Position numbers and translations under genes: made by a program | Shown here: positions 1 through 4,809 of the stretch, one piece after another | Layout of the letters: each line of letters begins with the position of its first letter | Numbering within the stretch: position 1 is the first letter of the stretch | The notes under the pieces: generated by a model | The model's input: only the letters and a program-made list of their open reading frames with translations | What the model was told of the DNA's origin: nothing | Databases searched by the model: none | Assembly (NCBI GenBank): GCA_964577205.1 | Contig: CAZNYG010000068.1 | Span: forward strand, 1-10,299 | DNA from: CAZNYG01 sp964577205 | GTDB lineage: Bacteria > Elusimicrobiota > Endomicrobiia > Endomicrobiales > CAIRNS01 | Direction of reading: 5' to 3' | Length of the DNA: 10,299 nucleotides

Positions 1-207
1 GTTGACGACAATCTTTTTATTTTCCGGATCCACGCTGACCACCACCGACTTGAGAGCCGGGATCAGCATTTCACCCTTGGGAAGCGACGGAGAACGGACA
101 ACCCAGATATCATTGCCGCCTGAAGGAAGAACATCCTCCAGTGTCCCCAGCGTCACGCCGGACTGATCAATGACTTCGCTCCCGGCAATATCGGAAACCT
201 TCCACAT
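1..207 (-). CDS. rimM: RimM C-terminal PRC-barrel part; gene partial and lacking its N-terminal domain
   Basis: The reading frame runs off the left edge, so the C-terminus is not seen. The 69 visible residues, starting MWKVSDIAG, match the PRC-barrel half of ribosome maturation factor RimM: an IAGSEV strand, GVTLGTLEDVLPSGGNDIWVV, then EMLIPALKSVV and VDPENKKIVV. RimM binds ribosomal protein S19 and helps 30S head maturation, and the gene normally follows rpsP-khpA, as here. The oddity is the 5' side. RimM normally has about 80 residues before this domain, including a GxxxxPHGxxGE motif. Here the frame hits a TAG at 295-297 and no frame between 208 and 436 encodes such a domain. The only ATG in frame is at 207, preceded by AAGAAGG at 5 nt spacing, so a stand-alone PRC protein could be made. 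The gene is either decayed, rearranged or mis-assembled. The family assignment is firm; functional status is uncertain. Confidence 0.72.
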   Translation of the reverse strand, partial: MWKVSDIAGSEVIDQSGVTLGTLEDVLPSGGNDIWVVRSPSLPKGEMLIPALKSVVVSVDPENKKIVVN

Positions 208-240
208 TTGGGCCTTCTTTAGCCGGCGCGTTTGGTGTGA

Positions 241-268
241 CGCACGGGCTGAAGCCCGCGCCTGCCTC
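241..268. repeat. REP-like GC palindrome, copy A
   Basis: CGGGCT (245-250) and AGCCCG (253-258) form a 6-bp stem around GA, with looser GC-rich flanks. The trailing GCGCCTGCCTC at 258-268 recurs exactly at 2860-2870, and the whole unit resembles the element at 10026-10049. It lies in the place where the RimM N-terminal domain should be. No transposase gene is in the window. Confidence 0.65.
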
Positions 269-297
269 TTCGTCTCTGCTGACCGTCGAGCAACCTA

Positions 298-436
298 AGG
301 ATGCCCGGCGACTTCCATCGCGTGCTTATTAATGAAGCCCCGCAGATCGAAGTAAAGAAAGAATCAGTCTATTGGAAAGCGCAGGAAAAGCGCTTGGCTG
401 GACTGATTCTTTCCCGCATACAAAATATTGAAAAAT
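298..436. repeat. khpA-rimM spacer with nested inverted repeat (357-413)
   Basis: This stretch after the khpA stop contains no convincing gene. A perfect 13-bp inverted repeat, GAAAGAATCAGTC at 357-369 and GACTGATTCTTTC at 401-413, encloses a second stem, AAGCGC (377-382) and GCGCTT (390-395), with a 7-nt loop. No T-run follows on the minus strand, so it is not an ordinary intrinsic terminator. It could be a small palindromic insertion or an RNA structure in the transcript. Both strands contain short open frames here with no recognisable motif. Confidence 0.6.
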
Positions 437-667
437 TTATTCGACTATTTCCACCGTGGCGCGTTTGTCCATCTTCGCCGAAGCGGAATTGACGATGGTC
501 CTTATCGACTTGATGATACGGCCTTCTTTGCCGATGATCTTTCCCCGGTCGCCTTCCGCCACTTTCAACTCTATAACGGTCGCCTTTTCACCGGATATTT
601 CAGAAACTTCAACTTTATCTGGATTATCCACCAACGCCTTCGCAATGTACAGTACGAGTTCCTTCAT
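437..667 (-). CDS. khpA: KhpA-type KH-domain RNA-binding protein
   Basis: A 76-residue protein that is almost entirely one KH domain. The RNA-binding GxxG loop is visible in GKIIGKEG at residues 42-49, followed by the helix RIIKSIRTIVNSASA and the final strand RATVEIVE. Proteins of this family (KhpA/YlqC) bind RNA, often with KhpB/EloR, and act in post-transcriptional control of cell envelope growth in Gram-positive bacteria. Their role elsewhere is less clear. The position between rpsP and rimM is the classic one for the family. I chose the start at 667 because AAAGGAGG lies just upstream; an in-frame ATG at 694 would add nine residues lacking similarity to the family and would place this Shine-Dalgarno site inside the gene. 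It lies 81 nt after rpsP and is probably cotranscribed from the promoter near 1136-1164. Confidence 0.93.
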   Translation of the reverse strand: MKELVLYIAKALVDNPDKVEVSEISGEKATVIELKVAEGDRGKIIGKEGRIIKSIRTIVNSASAKMDKRATVEIVE

Positions 668-748
668 GATCGTTCCTCCTTTGCCGTCACCCATTGTCTT
701 TCAAAAGCAGGGGTTGTACGAGGGGCCGCGTAGAACACTCAAGGAACA

Positions 749-1012
749 CTACTTGTTTTCCGAAGTCGCAGAACCAGTTACAGACTTAAGAAGCAAGGAC
801 ACTGTTTTTGAAGCTTGAGCCCCCTGTTTCAGCCAGTACTCCATTCTATCCTGTTTTACGTTAGAAAGCTTTTGTTCAACGGCCATCGGATCATACTGTC
901 CAAGGACCTCTATAGGCTTCCCATCCCTTTTTGCTCTTTGATCTATAGCCACCAGGCGATAAAAAGGCCTTTTTGGTTTTCCCAAGCGCTGCATCCGTAA
1001 ACGTACAGTCAT
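749..1012 (-). CDS. rpsP: 30S ribosomal protein S16
   Basis: An 87-residue protein with the complete S16 signature: N-terminal MTVRLRMQRLGKPKRPFYRLVAID, then RDGKPIEVLGQYDP and a C-terminal YWLKQGAQASKTV segment. S16 binds 16S rRNA and is needed for early 30S assembly. Length is typical for the family, with a short acidic/serine tail. GGAGGT lies upstream of the ATG at about 11 nt, slightly long spacing. It is the first gene of the rpsP-khpA-rimM block and is preceded by a perfect sigma70 promoter about 120 nt upstream, so it is probably expressed independently of the amino acid genes before it. Confidence 0.97.
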   Translation of the reverse strand: MTVRLRMQRLGKPKRPFYRLVAIDQRAKRDGKPIEVLGQYDPMAVEQKLSNVKQDRMEYWLKQGAQASKTVSLLLKSVTGSATSENK

Positions 1013-1079
1013 GTGATTAGTCCACCTCCGAGGTTATGATCCGAAAGAAAGAATTCCAAAAGAGACAAAAAACCCGCTA

Positions 1080-1107
1080 AAAAGAGCCACTGATACTCTT
1101 TTATCAG
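1080..1107 (-). promoter_or_regulatory. Mutually exclusive hairpins in the rpsP leader
   Basis: Two stems share sequence in the predicted leader RNA. One pairs CTGATA/TATCAG (1090-1095 with 1102-1107, 6-nt loop). The other pairs AAAAGAG/CTCTTTT (1080-1086 with 1096-1102, 9-nt loop); in the transcript it is followed by TTAGCGGG and a run of six T. They cannot form together. This could be a weak attenuator or autoregulatory site, or chance in AT-rich DNA. The link to S16 control is inference. Confidence 0.35.
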
Positions 1108-1135
1108 GGAATTGCGTTCTTTATTTCTACTCAGC

Positions 1136-1164
1136 ATTATACCCTTATATGAACGTGTTGTCAA
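1136..1164 (-). promoter_or_regulatory. Consensus sigma70 promoter for rpsP-khpA-rimM
   Basis: On the minus strand TTGACA (1164-1159) and TATAAT (1141-1136) are separated by exactly 17 nt, a perfect match to the housekeeping consensus. Transcription would start near 1129, giving a leader of about 117 nt before rpsP. The TGA stop codon of rpe (1163-1161) lies inside the -35 hexamer. Confidence 0.88.
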
Positions 1165-1844
1165 ATCAGCGGGGCGTTCCGCGCGAGCTCGCGCAGGTCC
1201 CGGACAGCCTGTACCGGATCCCTGTCACCGAAGATCGCCTGGCCGGCCACAAGAATGGCGGCGCCTGCTCCGGCAGCGCGTTCCACGGTCTGGCGGTTTA
1301 TGCCGCCATCGACCTGGATGTCGCAGCGCAATTTGTTCTTTTGTATGAAATCCCTTATATTTTTTATGCGGGGAACCATGTCTTCCTTGAAGGCCTGACC
1401 GCCAAATCCCGGTTCAACGGTCATCACCAGCACCATGTCAAGGAAAGGAAGGAACGGAAGGATCTTCCCCATCCCGGTCTTTGGCCGGATCGACATGCCT
1501 GTCTTGATACCCGCCTTACGGATCCTGCCAAGCAGCCGCCGCGCGTTGACCTGCGATTCCACGTGGAAATTAATAAGCTGAGCTCCAGCCTTGACGAACT
1601 CTTCCCAGTACTTGTCCGGGCGGTCTATCATGAGGTGCACGTCAAAGAACATGCCTGAACGGGGCCGCAGCGACCTGACCACGCCAGGGCCGATCGTCAG
1701 ATTGGGAACGAAGTGGCCGTCCATGACATCGATATGGAGCCATTCGGCGCCCGCTTTTTCCACGGTCGCGATATCCTCGCCGAGGCGCGAAAAATCCGCG
1801 GAAAGGATCGAAGGAGCGATAATGATCTTCTTCTTATTGATCAT
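1161..1844 (-). CDS. rpe: Ribulose-phosphate 3-epimerase
   Basis: A 227-residue TIM-barrel enzyme that interconverts ribulose 5-phosphate and xylulose 5-phosphate in the pentose phosphate and Calvin pathways. Family motifs are all present in order: APSILSADF (10-18, Ser12), HIDVMDGHFVPN (37-48, catalytic Asp39 and metal His37), FDVHLM (67-72, His70), MTVEPGFGGQ (141-150) and VDGGIN (178-183, catalytic Asp179). The usual phosphate-loop GSAIF reads GQAIF at 201-205, a mild departure. The start is the only one that keeps the IIIAPSILSADF strand, but no clear Shine-Dalgarno site precedes it. It follows the PASTA gene by 128 nt of repeat-rich spacer. That neighbourhood (PASTA gene then rpe) recurs in several Gram-negative lineages. 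Its stop codon overlaps the rpsP promoter. Confidence 0.97.
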   Translation of the reverse strand: MINKKKIIIAPSILSADFSRLGEDIATVEKAGAEWLHIDVMDGHFVPNLTIGPGVVRSLRPRSGMFFDVHLMIDRPDKYWEEFVKAGAQLINFHVESQVNARRLLGRIRKAGIKTGMSIRPKTGMGKILPFLPFLDMVLVMTVEPGFGGQAFKEDMVPRIKNIRDFIQKNKLRCDIQVDGGINRQTVERAAGAGAAILVAGQAIFGDRDPVQAVRDLRELARNAPLI

Positions 1845-1865
1845 AAAAATACCGAAAGAACATTT

Positions 1866-1970
1866 CAGCTCACAGCTCTCAGCTCATGGCTCACAAGCAC
1901 GGCTGGACAACAATGCCGCTCATCAGGAACCGTTAGCATAAGAGCTTTTGAGCTATGAGCTAAATTGCTA
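1866..1970. repeat. PASTA-rpe spacer: inverted pair of 7-bp-period arrays (CAGCTCA type)
   Basis: The right-reading arm at 1866-1893 is four units of 7 bp: CAGCTCA, CAGCTCT, CAGCTCA, TGGCTCA. The other arm at 1940-1970 carries TGAGCTA twice in tandem (1949-1962), flanked by AAGAGCT and ATTGCTA. The core AGCTCATGGCTCA pairs with TGAGCTATGAGCT with one mismatch, so the transcript could form a hairpin spanning most of the spacer. The PASTA stop codon lies 3 nt beyond the array. Confidence 0.75.
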
Positions 1971-1972
1971 AA

Positions 1973-2695
1973 TTACTTTGCTATGACAAACGTAACGCCG
2001 GGAGACCCGGTAACATCCGTGTCCGCAGGCGGTTCCTGACGGATTATCACGTTCGGCGGCACCGTGGGGGATGACTGCGTTACCAGAACTGGGGTGACGG
2101 CATTCTTCACCGACCAATCCTGTGCTTCCTCGATGGAACGGCCCGTGAACTCCGGCATAAAAAGCGTGCCCGCGGGCGGAGGGCCGGCAGAGATGACCAT
2201 GTTTATGACCGCGTCCTTTTCGACGGGGCTGCCGGCCGGCGGGTCCTGCGACAACACGCGGTCTTTCGCCATGACGACGGAAGGGCGGGACGACGCTTCG
2301 CCCAGCACGAGGCCCGCGGACCGCAAAGCGATCTCCGCGGAACGGATCGTCTGGCCCACTACTGCCGGAACGCCGACTTCTTCCCCTCCCTGGCTGACCA
2401 CTACCCTCACCGTTTTCCCTTCACGCACGGCCATGCCGGCTTCAGGGGCCTGGCGGATGATGGTGCCGGCGGGAGCATTGGGGTCGAACTCCACGGCTTC
2501 CTGCGCGATGTCAAGGTTCAGGGGCGTCAAAAGCGCTTCAGCCTCCTGGAACGTTTTACCGTATACATCCGGAACGGCAACCTCGTTCAACGAGTGCACC
2601 ATGTGGTTCATGGCCCAGTTGAACAGGAAGTAACCGACGACAAGCACGATCAGCGCGCTGAGGACAGCAACGCCTTTTCTGGATTTTTTTTTCAT
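1973..2695 (-). CDS. Membrane-anchored protein with three PASTA domains
   Basis: A 240-residue protein: a short basic N-terminus (MKKKSRK), one transmembrane helix at about residues 8-28, then three PASTA repeats outside the membrane starting at VPDVYG (41), VPAVVG (109) and MPEFTG (180). Each repeat has the typical ending, seen as IIRQAPEAG, VLSQDPPAG and IIRQEPPAD. PASTA domains in serine/threonine kinases and penicillin-binding proteins contact peptidoglycan or muropeptides. Here there is no kinase or transpeptidase domain, so the protein is only a sensor, anchor or scaffold candidate. Such stand-alone PASTA genes often sit before rpe. No strong Shine-Dalgarno site precedes the ATG, but this start gives a normal inner-membrane anchor. 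Its exact role is unknown. Confidence 0.85.
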   Translation of the reverse strand: MKKKSRKGVAVLSALIVLVVGYFLFNWAMNHMVHSLNEVAVPDVYGKTFQEAEALLTPLNLDIAQEAVEFDPNAPAGTIIRQAPEAGMAVREGKTVRVVVSQGGEEVGVPAVVGQTIRSAEIALRSAGLVLGEASSRPSVVMAKDRVLSQDPPAGSPVEKDAVINMVISAGPPPAGTLFMPEFTGRSIEEAQDWSVKNAVTPVLVTQSSPTVPPNVIIRQEPPADTDVTGSPGVTFVIAK

Positions 2696-2722
2696 GATTA
2701 GTATACTTCTGACGCGGGACTC

Positions 2723-2743
2723 TGGACATTGGACACTGGATCA
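2723..2743. repeat. Three-unit 7-bp array TGGACAT / TGGACAC / TGGATCA
   Basis: A short tandem array of 7-bp period lies 28 nt before the PASTA start codon. Unlike other spacers in this window, no inverted partner of the same sequence is seen at the ilvC end, where a different array (2873-2900) occurs. The rest of the 201-nt spacer holds no gene. Confidence 0.5.
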
Positions 2744-2843
2744 ACGACACGTCCGTGATGCCTTTGCCTTTAATCCGGTATCCTGAATCTTGCGTCTGTC
2801 TTTTATTTTATCCCGCGCTATTTGATGACGTTTGCCAACTGCC

Positions 2844-2870
2844 GCGCCGGCTAAAGGCCGCGCCTGCCTC
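2844..2870. repeat. REP-like GC palindrome, copy B
   Basis: GCGCCGGC at 2844-2851 pairs imperfectly with GCCGCGC at 2857-2863 (one base missing from the second arm). The segment 2860-2870 is identical to 258-268 of copy A. It abuts the heptamer array that runs into the ilvC stop codon. On the minus strand the tetranucleotide before the palindrome is GCAG, against GTAG in copy C. Confidence 0.6.
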
Positions 2871-2872
2871 AG

Positions 2873-2900
2873 TTTTACATTTTACAATTTACATTTTTAC
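2873..2900. repeat. 7-bp-period array TTTTACA x4 at the ilvC 3' end
   Basis: Units are TTTTACA (2873), TTTTACA (2880), ATTTACA (2887) and TTTTTAC (2894). The last unit contains the ilvC stop codon (TAA on the minus strand, 2899-2897). The same unit family appears at 3926-3953, 4159-4186, 4702-4729 and 4774-4801. Confidence 0.8.
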
Positions 2901-3904
2901 TTCTTTTTGAGCCACGCCATCATGGAGCGCAGGCGGGCGCCGACTTTTTCGGCAAGATGATCGTCGCTGTCCTTGCGGGCCTGGTTGAAGACCGGCCTGT
3001 TGAGGTGGTTCTCAAGGAGCCATTCCCGGGCGAATTCACCGGAACGGATCTCAGCGAGCACTTTTTTCATTTCCGCGCGGGCCGCGTCGTTGATGATGCG
3101 TTTGCCCGTCTTGTATTCGCCGAACTCCGCGGTGTCGGAAATGGAGTTGTGCATCATGCCGAAACCGCCTTCCCATATGAGATCGATGATGAGTTTCGTC
3201 TCATGGATACATTCGAAGTAGGCGATCTCGGGCTGATATCCCGCTTTGACCAGCGTCTCGAAACCCGCCTTCATCAGTTCCACAAGGCCGCCGCAAAGGA
3301 CCGCCTGCTCTCCGAAAAGGTCGGTCTCGGTCTCTTCCGCGAAGGTCGTCTCAAGCACGCCGGCGCGGGTACCGCCCACGCCTCTGGCGAACGCGAGCGC
3401 GAGTTCTTTCGCGTTGCCCGACGCGTTCTGTTCAACGGCGATAAGGCAGGGCACGCCCTTGCCTTCCGTATACTGGCGGCGCACCAGGTCGCCCGGACCT
3501 TTGGGAGCGATCATGACGATGTTGGCATCCTGCGGCGGGACGATCTGGTTGAACCGGATATTGAACCCGTGAGAGAAGCTGATGGTCGCGCCTTTTTTAA
3601 GGCTGGGGAGGATCTCTTCTTTCCACACTCTCGCCTGTATTTCGTCCGGAAGAAGGATGTGTATCCAGTCCGCGCCTTTGGCCGCTTCGGCCGCCGACAC
3701 CGGCTTCCATCCGTCGGCGACGGCGATGTTGAACGTTTCCCCCGGCCGCTGTCCGACGACGACGTTAAGCCCTGAATCCCGTAGATTCAACGCCTGGGCG
3801 CGGCCCTGGCTGCCGTATCCGATAACCGCTATTTTTTTTCCTTTGAGCAGGCCGAGATCCGCGTCCGCGTCGTAATACATCTTTGCGCCTTTGTTCCCTT
3901 CCAT
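2897..3904 (-). CDS. ilvC: Ketol-acid reductoisomerase (class I)
   Basis: A 335-residue enzyme that isomerises and reduces acetolactate or acetohydroxybutyrate with NADPH, the second common step of valine and isoleucine synthesis. The Rossmann motif GYGSQG is at residues 29-34; GQRPGETF at 51-58 is the cofactor-specificity loop. SHGFN (111-115) holds catalytic His112, and DLFGEQ (195-200) and ECIHE (231-235) hold the metal-binding acidic residues, with SISDTAE at 254-260. Length is that of the short class I form. The start at 3904 follows GGGAGG by about 7 nt; an in-frame ATG at 3937 lies within the spacer array and is unlikely. Unusually, the KGPGHxVR motif reads KGPGDLVR (Asp139), and FNIHF reads FNIRF (Arg117). 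The core catalytic residues remain, so the enzyme is probably active. Confidence 0.97.
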   Translation of the reverse strand: MEGNKGAKMYYDADADLGLLKGKKIAVIGYGSQGRAQALNLRDSGLNVVVGQRPGETFNIAVADGWKPVSAAEAAKGADWIHILLPDEIQARVWKEEILPSLKKGATISFSHGFNIRFNQIVPPQDANIVMIAPKGPGDLVRRQYTEGKGVPCLIAVEQNASGNAKELALAFARGVGGTRAGVLETTFAEETETDLFGEQAVLCGGLVELMKAGFETLVKAGYQPEIAYFECIHETKLIIDLIWEGGFGMMHNSISDTAEFGEYKTGKRIINDAARAEMKKVLAEIRSGEFAREWLLENHLNRPVFNQARKDSDDHLAEKVGARLRSMMAWLKKK

Positions 3905-3925
3905 AGTAAAGCCTCCCTTAAGAAA

Positions 3926-3953
3926 TGAAAAATGCAAAGCGAAAAATGTAAAA
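3926..3953. repeat. 7-bp-period array TGnAAAA x4 just upstream of ilvC
   Basis: Units are TGAAAAA, TGCAAAG, CGAAAAA and TGTAAAA, exactly 7 bp apart. AAAAATGTAAAA at 3942-3953 is the perfect complement of TTTTACATTTTT at 4166-4177, so the two ends of the 279-nt ilvN-ilvC spacer can pair. The array ends just upstream of the ilvC Shine-Dalgarno site. Confidence 0.75.
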
Positions 3954-4050
3954 CAATTACCAAAAACCTATTTAAAAACTGACAATACGCAAGAAGTGTC
4001 ATGGCCGAATGATTCTATCGGGCGTCCATAAGTTTTCTTTAACGACATTT

Positions 4051-4077
4051 CTGGATCCCGCGGCCGCGGGATGACAG
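4051..4077. repeat. 18-bp perfect GC palindrome in the ilvN-ilvC spacer
   Basis: ATCCCGCGGCCGCGGGAT at 4055-4072 is its own reverse complement. The flanks CTGG before it and GACAG after it make it resemble the dispersed GTCAT-CCCGCG-GGATCCAG elements (dRS3-like) seen in many bacterial genomes. It is unrelated in sequence to the REP-like copies at 241, 2844 and 10026. The rest of this spacer between the two heptamer arrays (about 3954-4158) shows no gene or promoter that I can support. Confidence 0.6.
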
Positions 4078-4158
4078 GCGTCTGTGTAACATCAGTTGAT
4101 AAACTTGATCTTTTGATTTGCCTTTCACTTTTCAATCGACACTTTTCCCTGACTCCAA

Positions 4159-4186
4159 TTTTTCATTTTACATTTTTACTTTTTCA
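4159..4186. repeat. 7-bp-period array TTTTnCA x4 at the ilvN 3' end
   Basis: Units are TTTTTCA, TTTTACA, TTTTTAC and TTTTTCA. The last three bases (4184-4186) are the ilvN stop codon TGA on the minus strand. It is the inverted partner of the array at 3926-3953. Confidence 0.8.
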
Positions 4187-4675
4187 CTTTTTTTCCGTCT
4201 TGTTGCCGCGGGCGAGGGCGATGACGCCGGTGCGGCACAGTTCCTTGATGCCGAACGGGCGGAGCATCGAGACGAAGGCTTCGATCTTGCTTTCGTCCCC
4301 GGTTATCTCAACGACGATGGAATCGGCTGCGACGTCGATGATGCGGGCGCGGAAAATATCCGTGATCTGCATGATCTCGGAACGGTTGCTTTTATCCGCC
4401 TTTACCTTTACCAGCGCGAGGTCGCGTTCGATGGGCGTGTTGTCATGAAAATCGGTTACCTTGATGACGTCGATGAGCTTGTTGAGCTGTTTTTCCACCT
4501 GCTCAAGGATGCGGTCGTCGCCTTTGACCACGATCGTCATGCGGGATACGCCGGGATCTTCCGTCTCACCCACGGCAAGGGAATCGATATTGAAGCCCCG
4601 CGCAGCGAACAGCGTCGCGATGCGCGCCAGCACGCCGAACTTGTTCTCCACCAGCACCGATATGGTATGACGCAT
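4184..4675 (-). CDS. ilvN: Acetolactate synthase small (regulatory) subunit
   Basis: A 163-residue subunit that activates the IlvB catalytic subunit and confers feedback inhibition by valine. The N-terminal ACT domain is clear: MRHTISVLVENKFGVLARIATLF, then FNIDSLAVGETEDPGVSRMTIVV. Asn11, Gly14 and Asn29 match positions known in the E. coli IlvH subunit to form the valine site, so valine sensitivity is a reasonable inference. The second half (about 80-160) is the usual C-terminal domain ending RTGVIALARG. Length is normal for the family. GGAGG precedes the start by a few bases. It lies 134 nt after ilvB, unusually far for a subunit pair that is often tightly coupled, and the gap is filled by a nested inverted repeat. 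Confidence 0.97.
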   Translation of the reverse strand: MRHTISVLVENKFGVLARIATLFAARGFNIDSLAVGETEDPGVSRMTIVVKGDDRILEQVEKQLNKLIDVIKVTDFHDNTPIERDLALVKVKADKSNRSEIMQITDIFRARIIDVAADSIVVEITGDESKIEAFVSMLRPFGIKELCRTGVIALARGNKTEKK

Positions 4676-4701
4676 AAAACCTCCAGAAAGACAATTAAAA
4701 A

Positions 4702-4801
4702 GTTAAAGTGTAAAATGAAAAATGATGAATAAAATCAACAGCAGAAAACATTTTCTGCGCCGTTCGCTGTTCGTTTTGCATTTTTCATTTTACATTTTTC
4801 A
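4702..4801. repeat. ilvB-ilvN spacer: nested inverted repeat built from 7-bp arrays
   Basis: One arm carries GTTAAAG, TGTAAAA, TGAAAAA, TGATGAA (4702-4729), the other TTTTGCA, TTTTTCA, TTTTACA, TTTTTCA (4774-4801). The cores pair perfectly over 16 bp (4709-4724 with 4779-4794). In the middle GCAGAAAA and TTTTCTGC (4741-4748, 4751-4758) form an 8-bp stem around CA. The whole spacer can therefore fold as one long hairpin in the ilvB-ilvN transcript. There is no gene in it. Confidence 0.8.
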
Positions 4802-4809
4802 CTGCCGTT

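Noticed and set aside
301..492. Plus-strand 63-codon frame between rimM and khpA
   Set aside because: It overlaps the conserved 3' end of khpA, runs through the inverted repeat, and shows no recognisable motif.
2800..2840. Promoter for the PASTA gene
   Set aside because: TTGGCA and TAAAAT are present but about 22 nt apart, too far for a sigma70 promoter.
2957..3775. Plus-strand 272-codon frame opposite ilvC
   Set aside because: Shadow of the conserved ilvC reading frame.
1866..4801. Heptamer arrays as CRISPR
   Set aside because: Units are contiguous 7-8 bp repeats without spacers of unique sequence.
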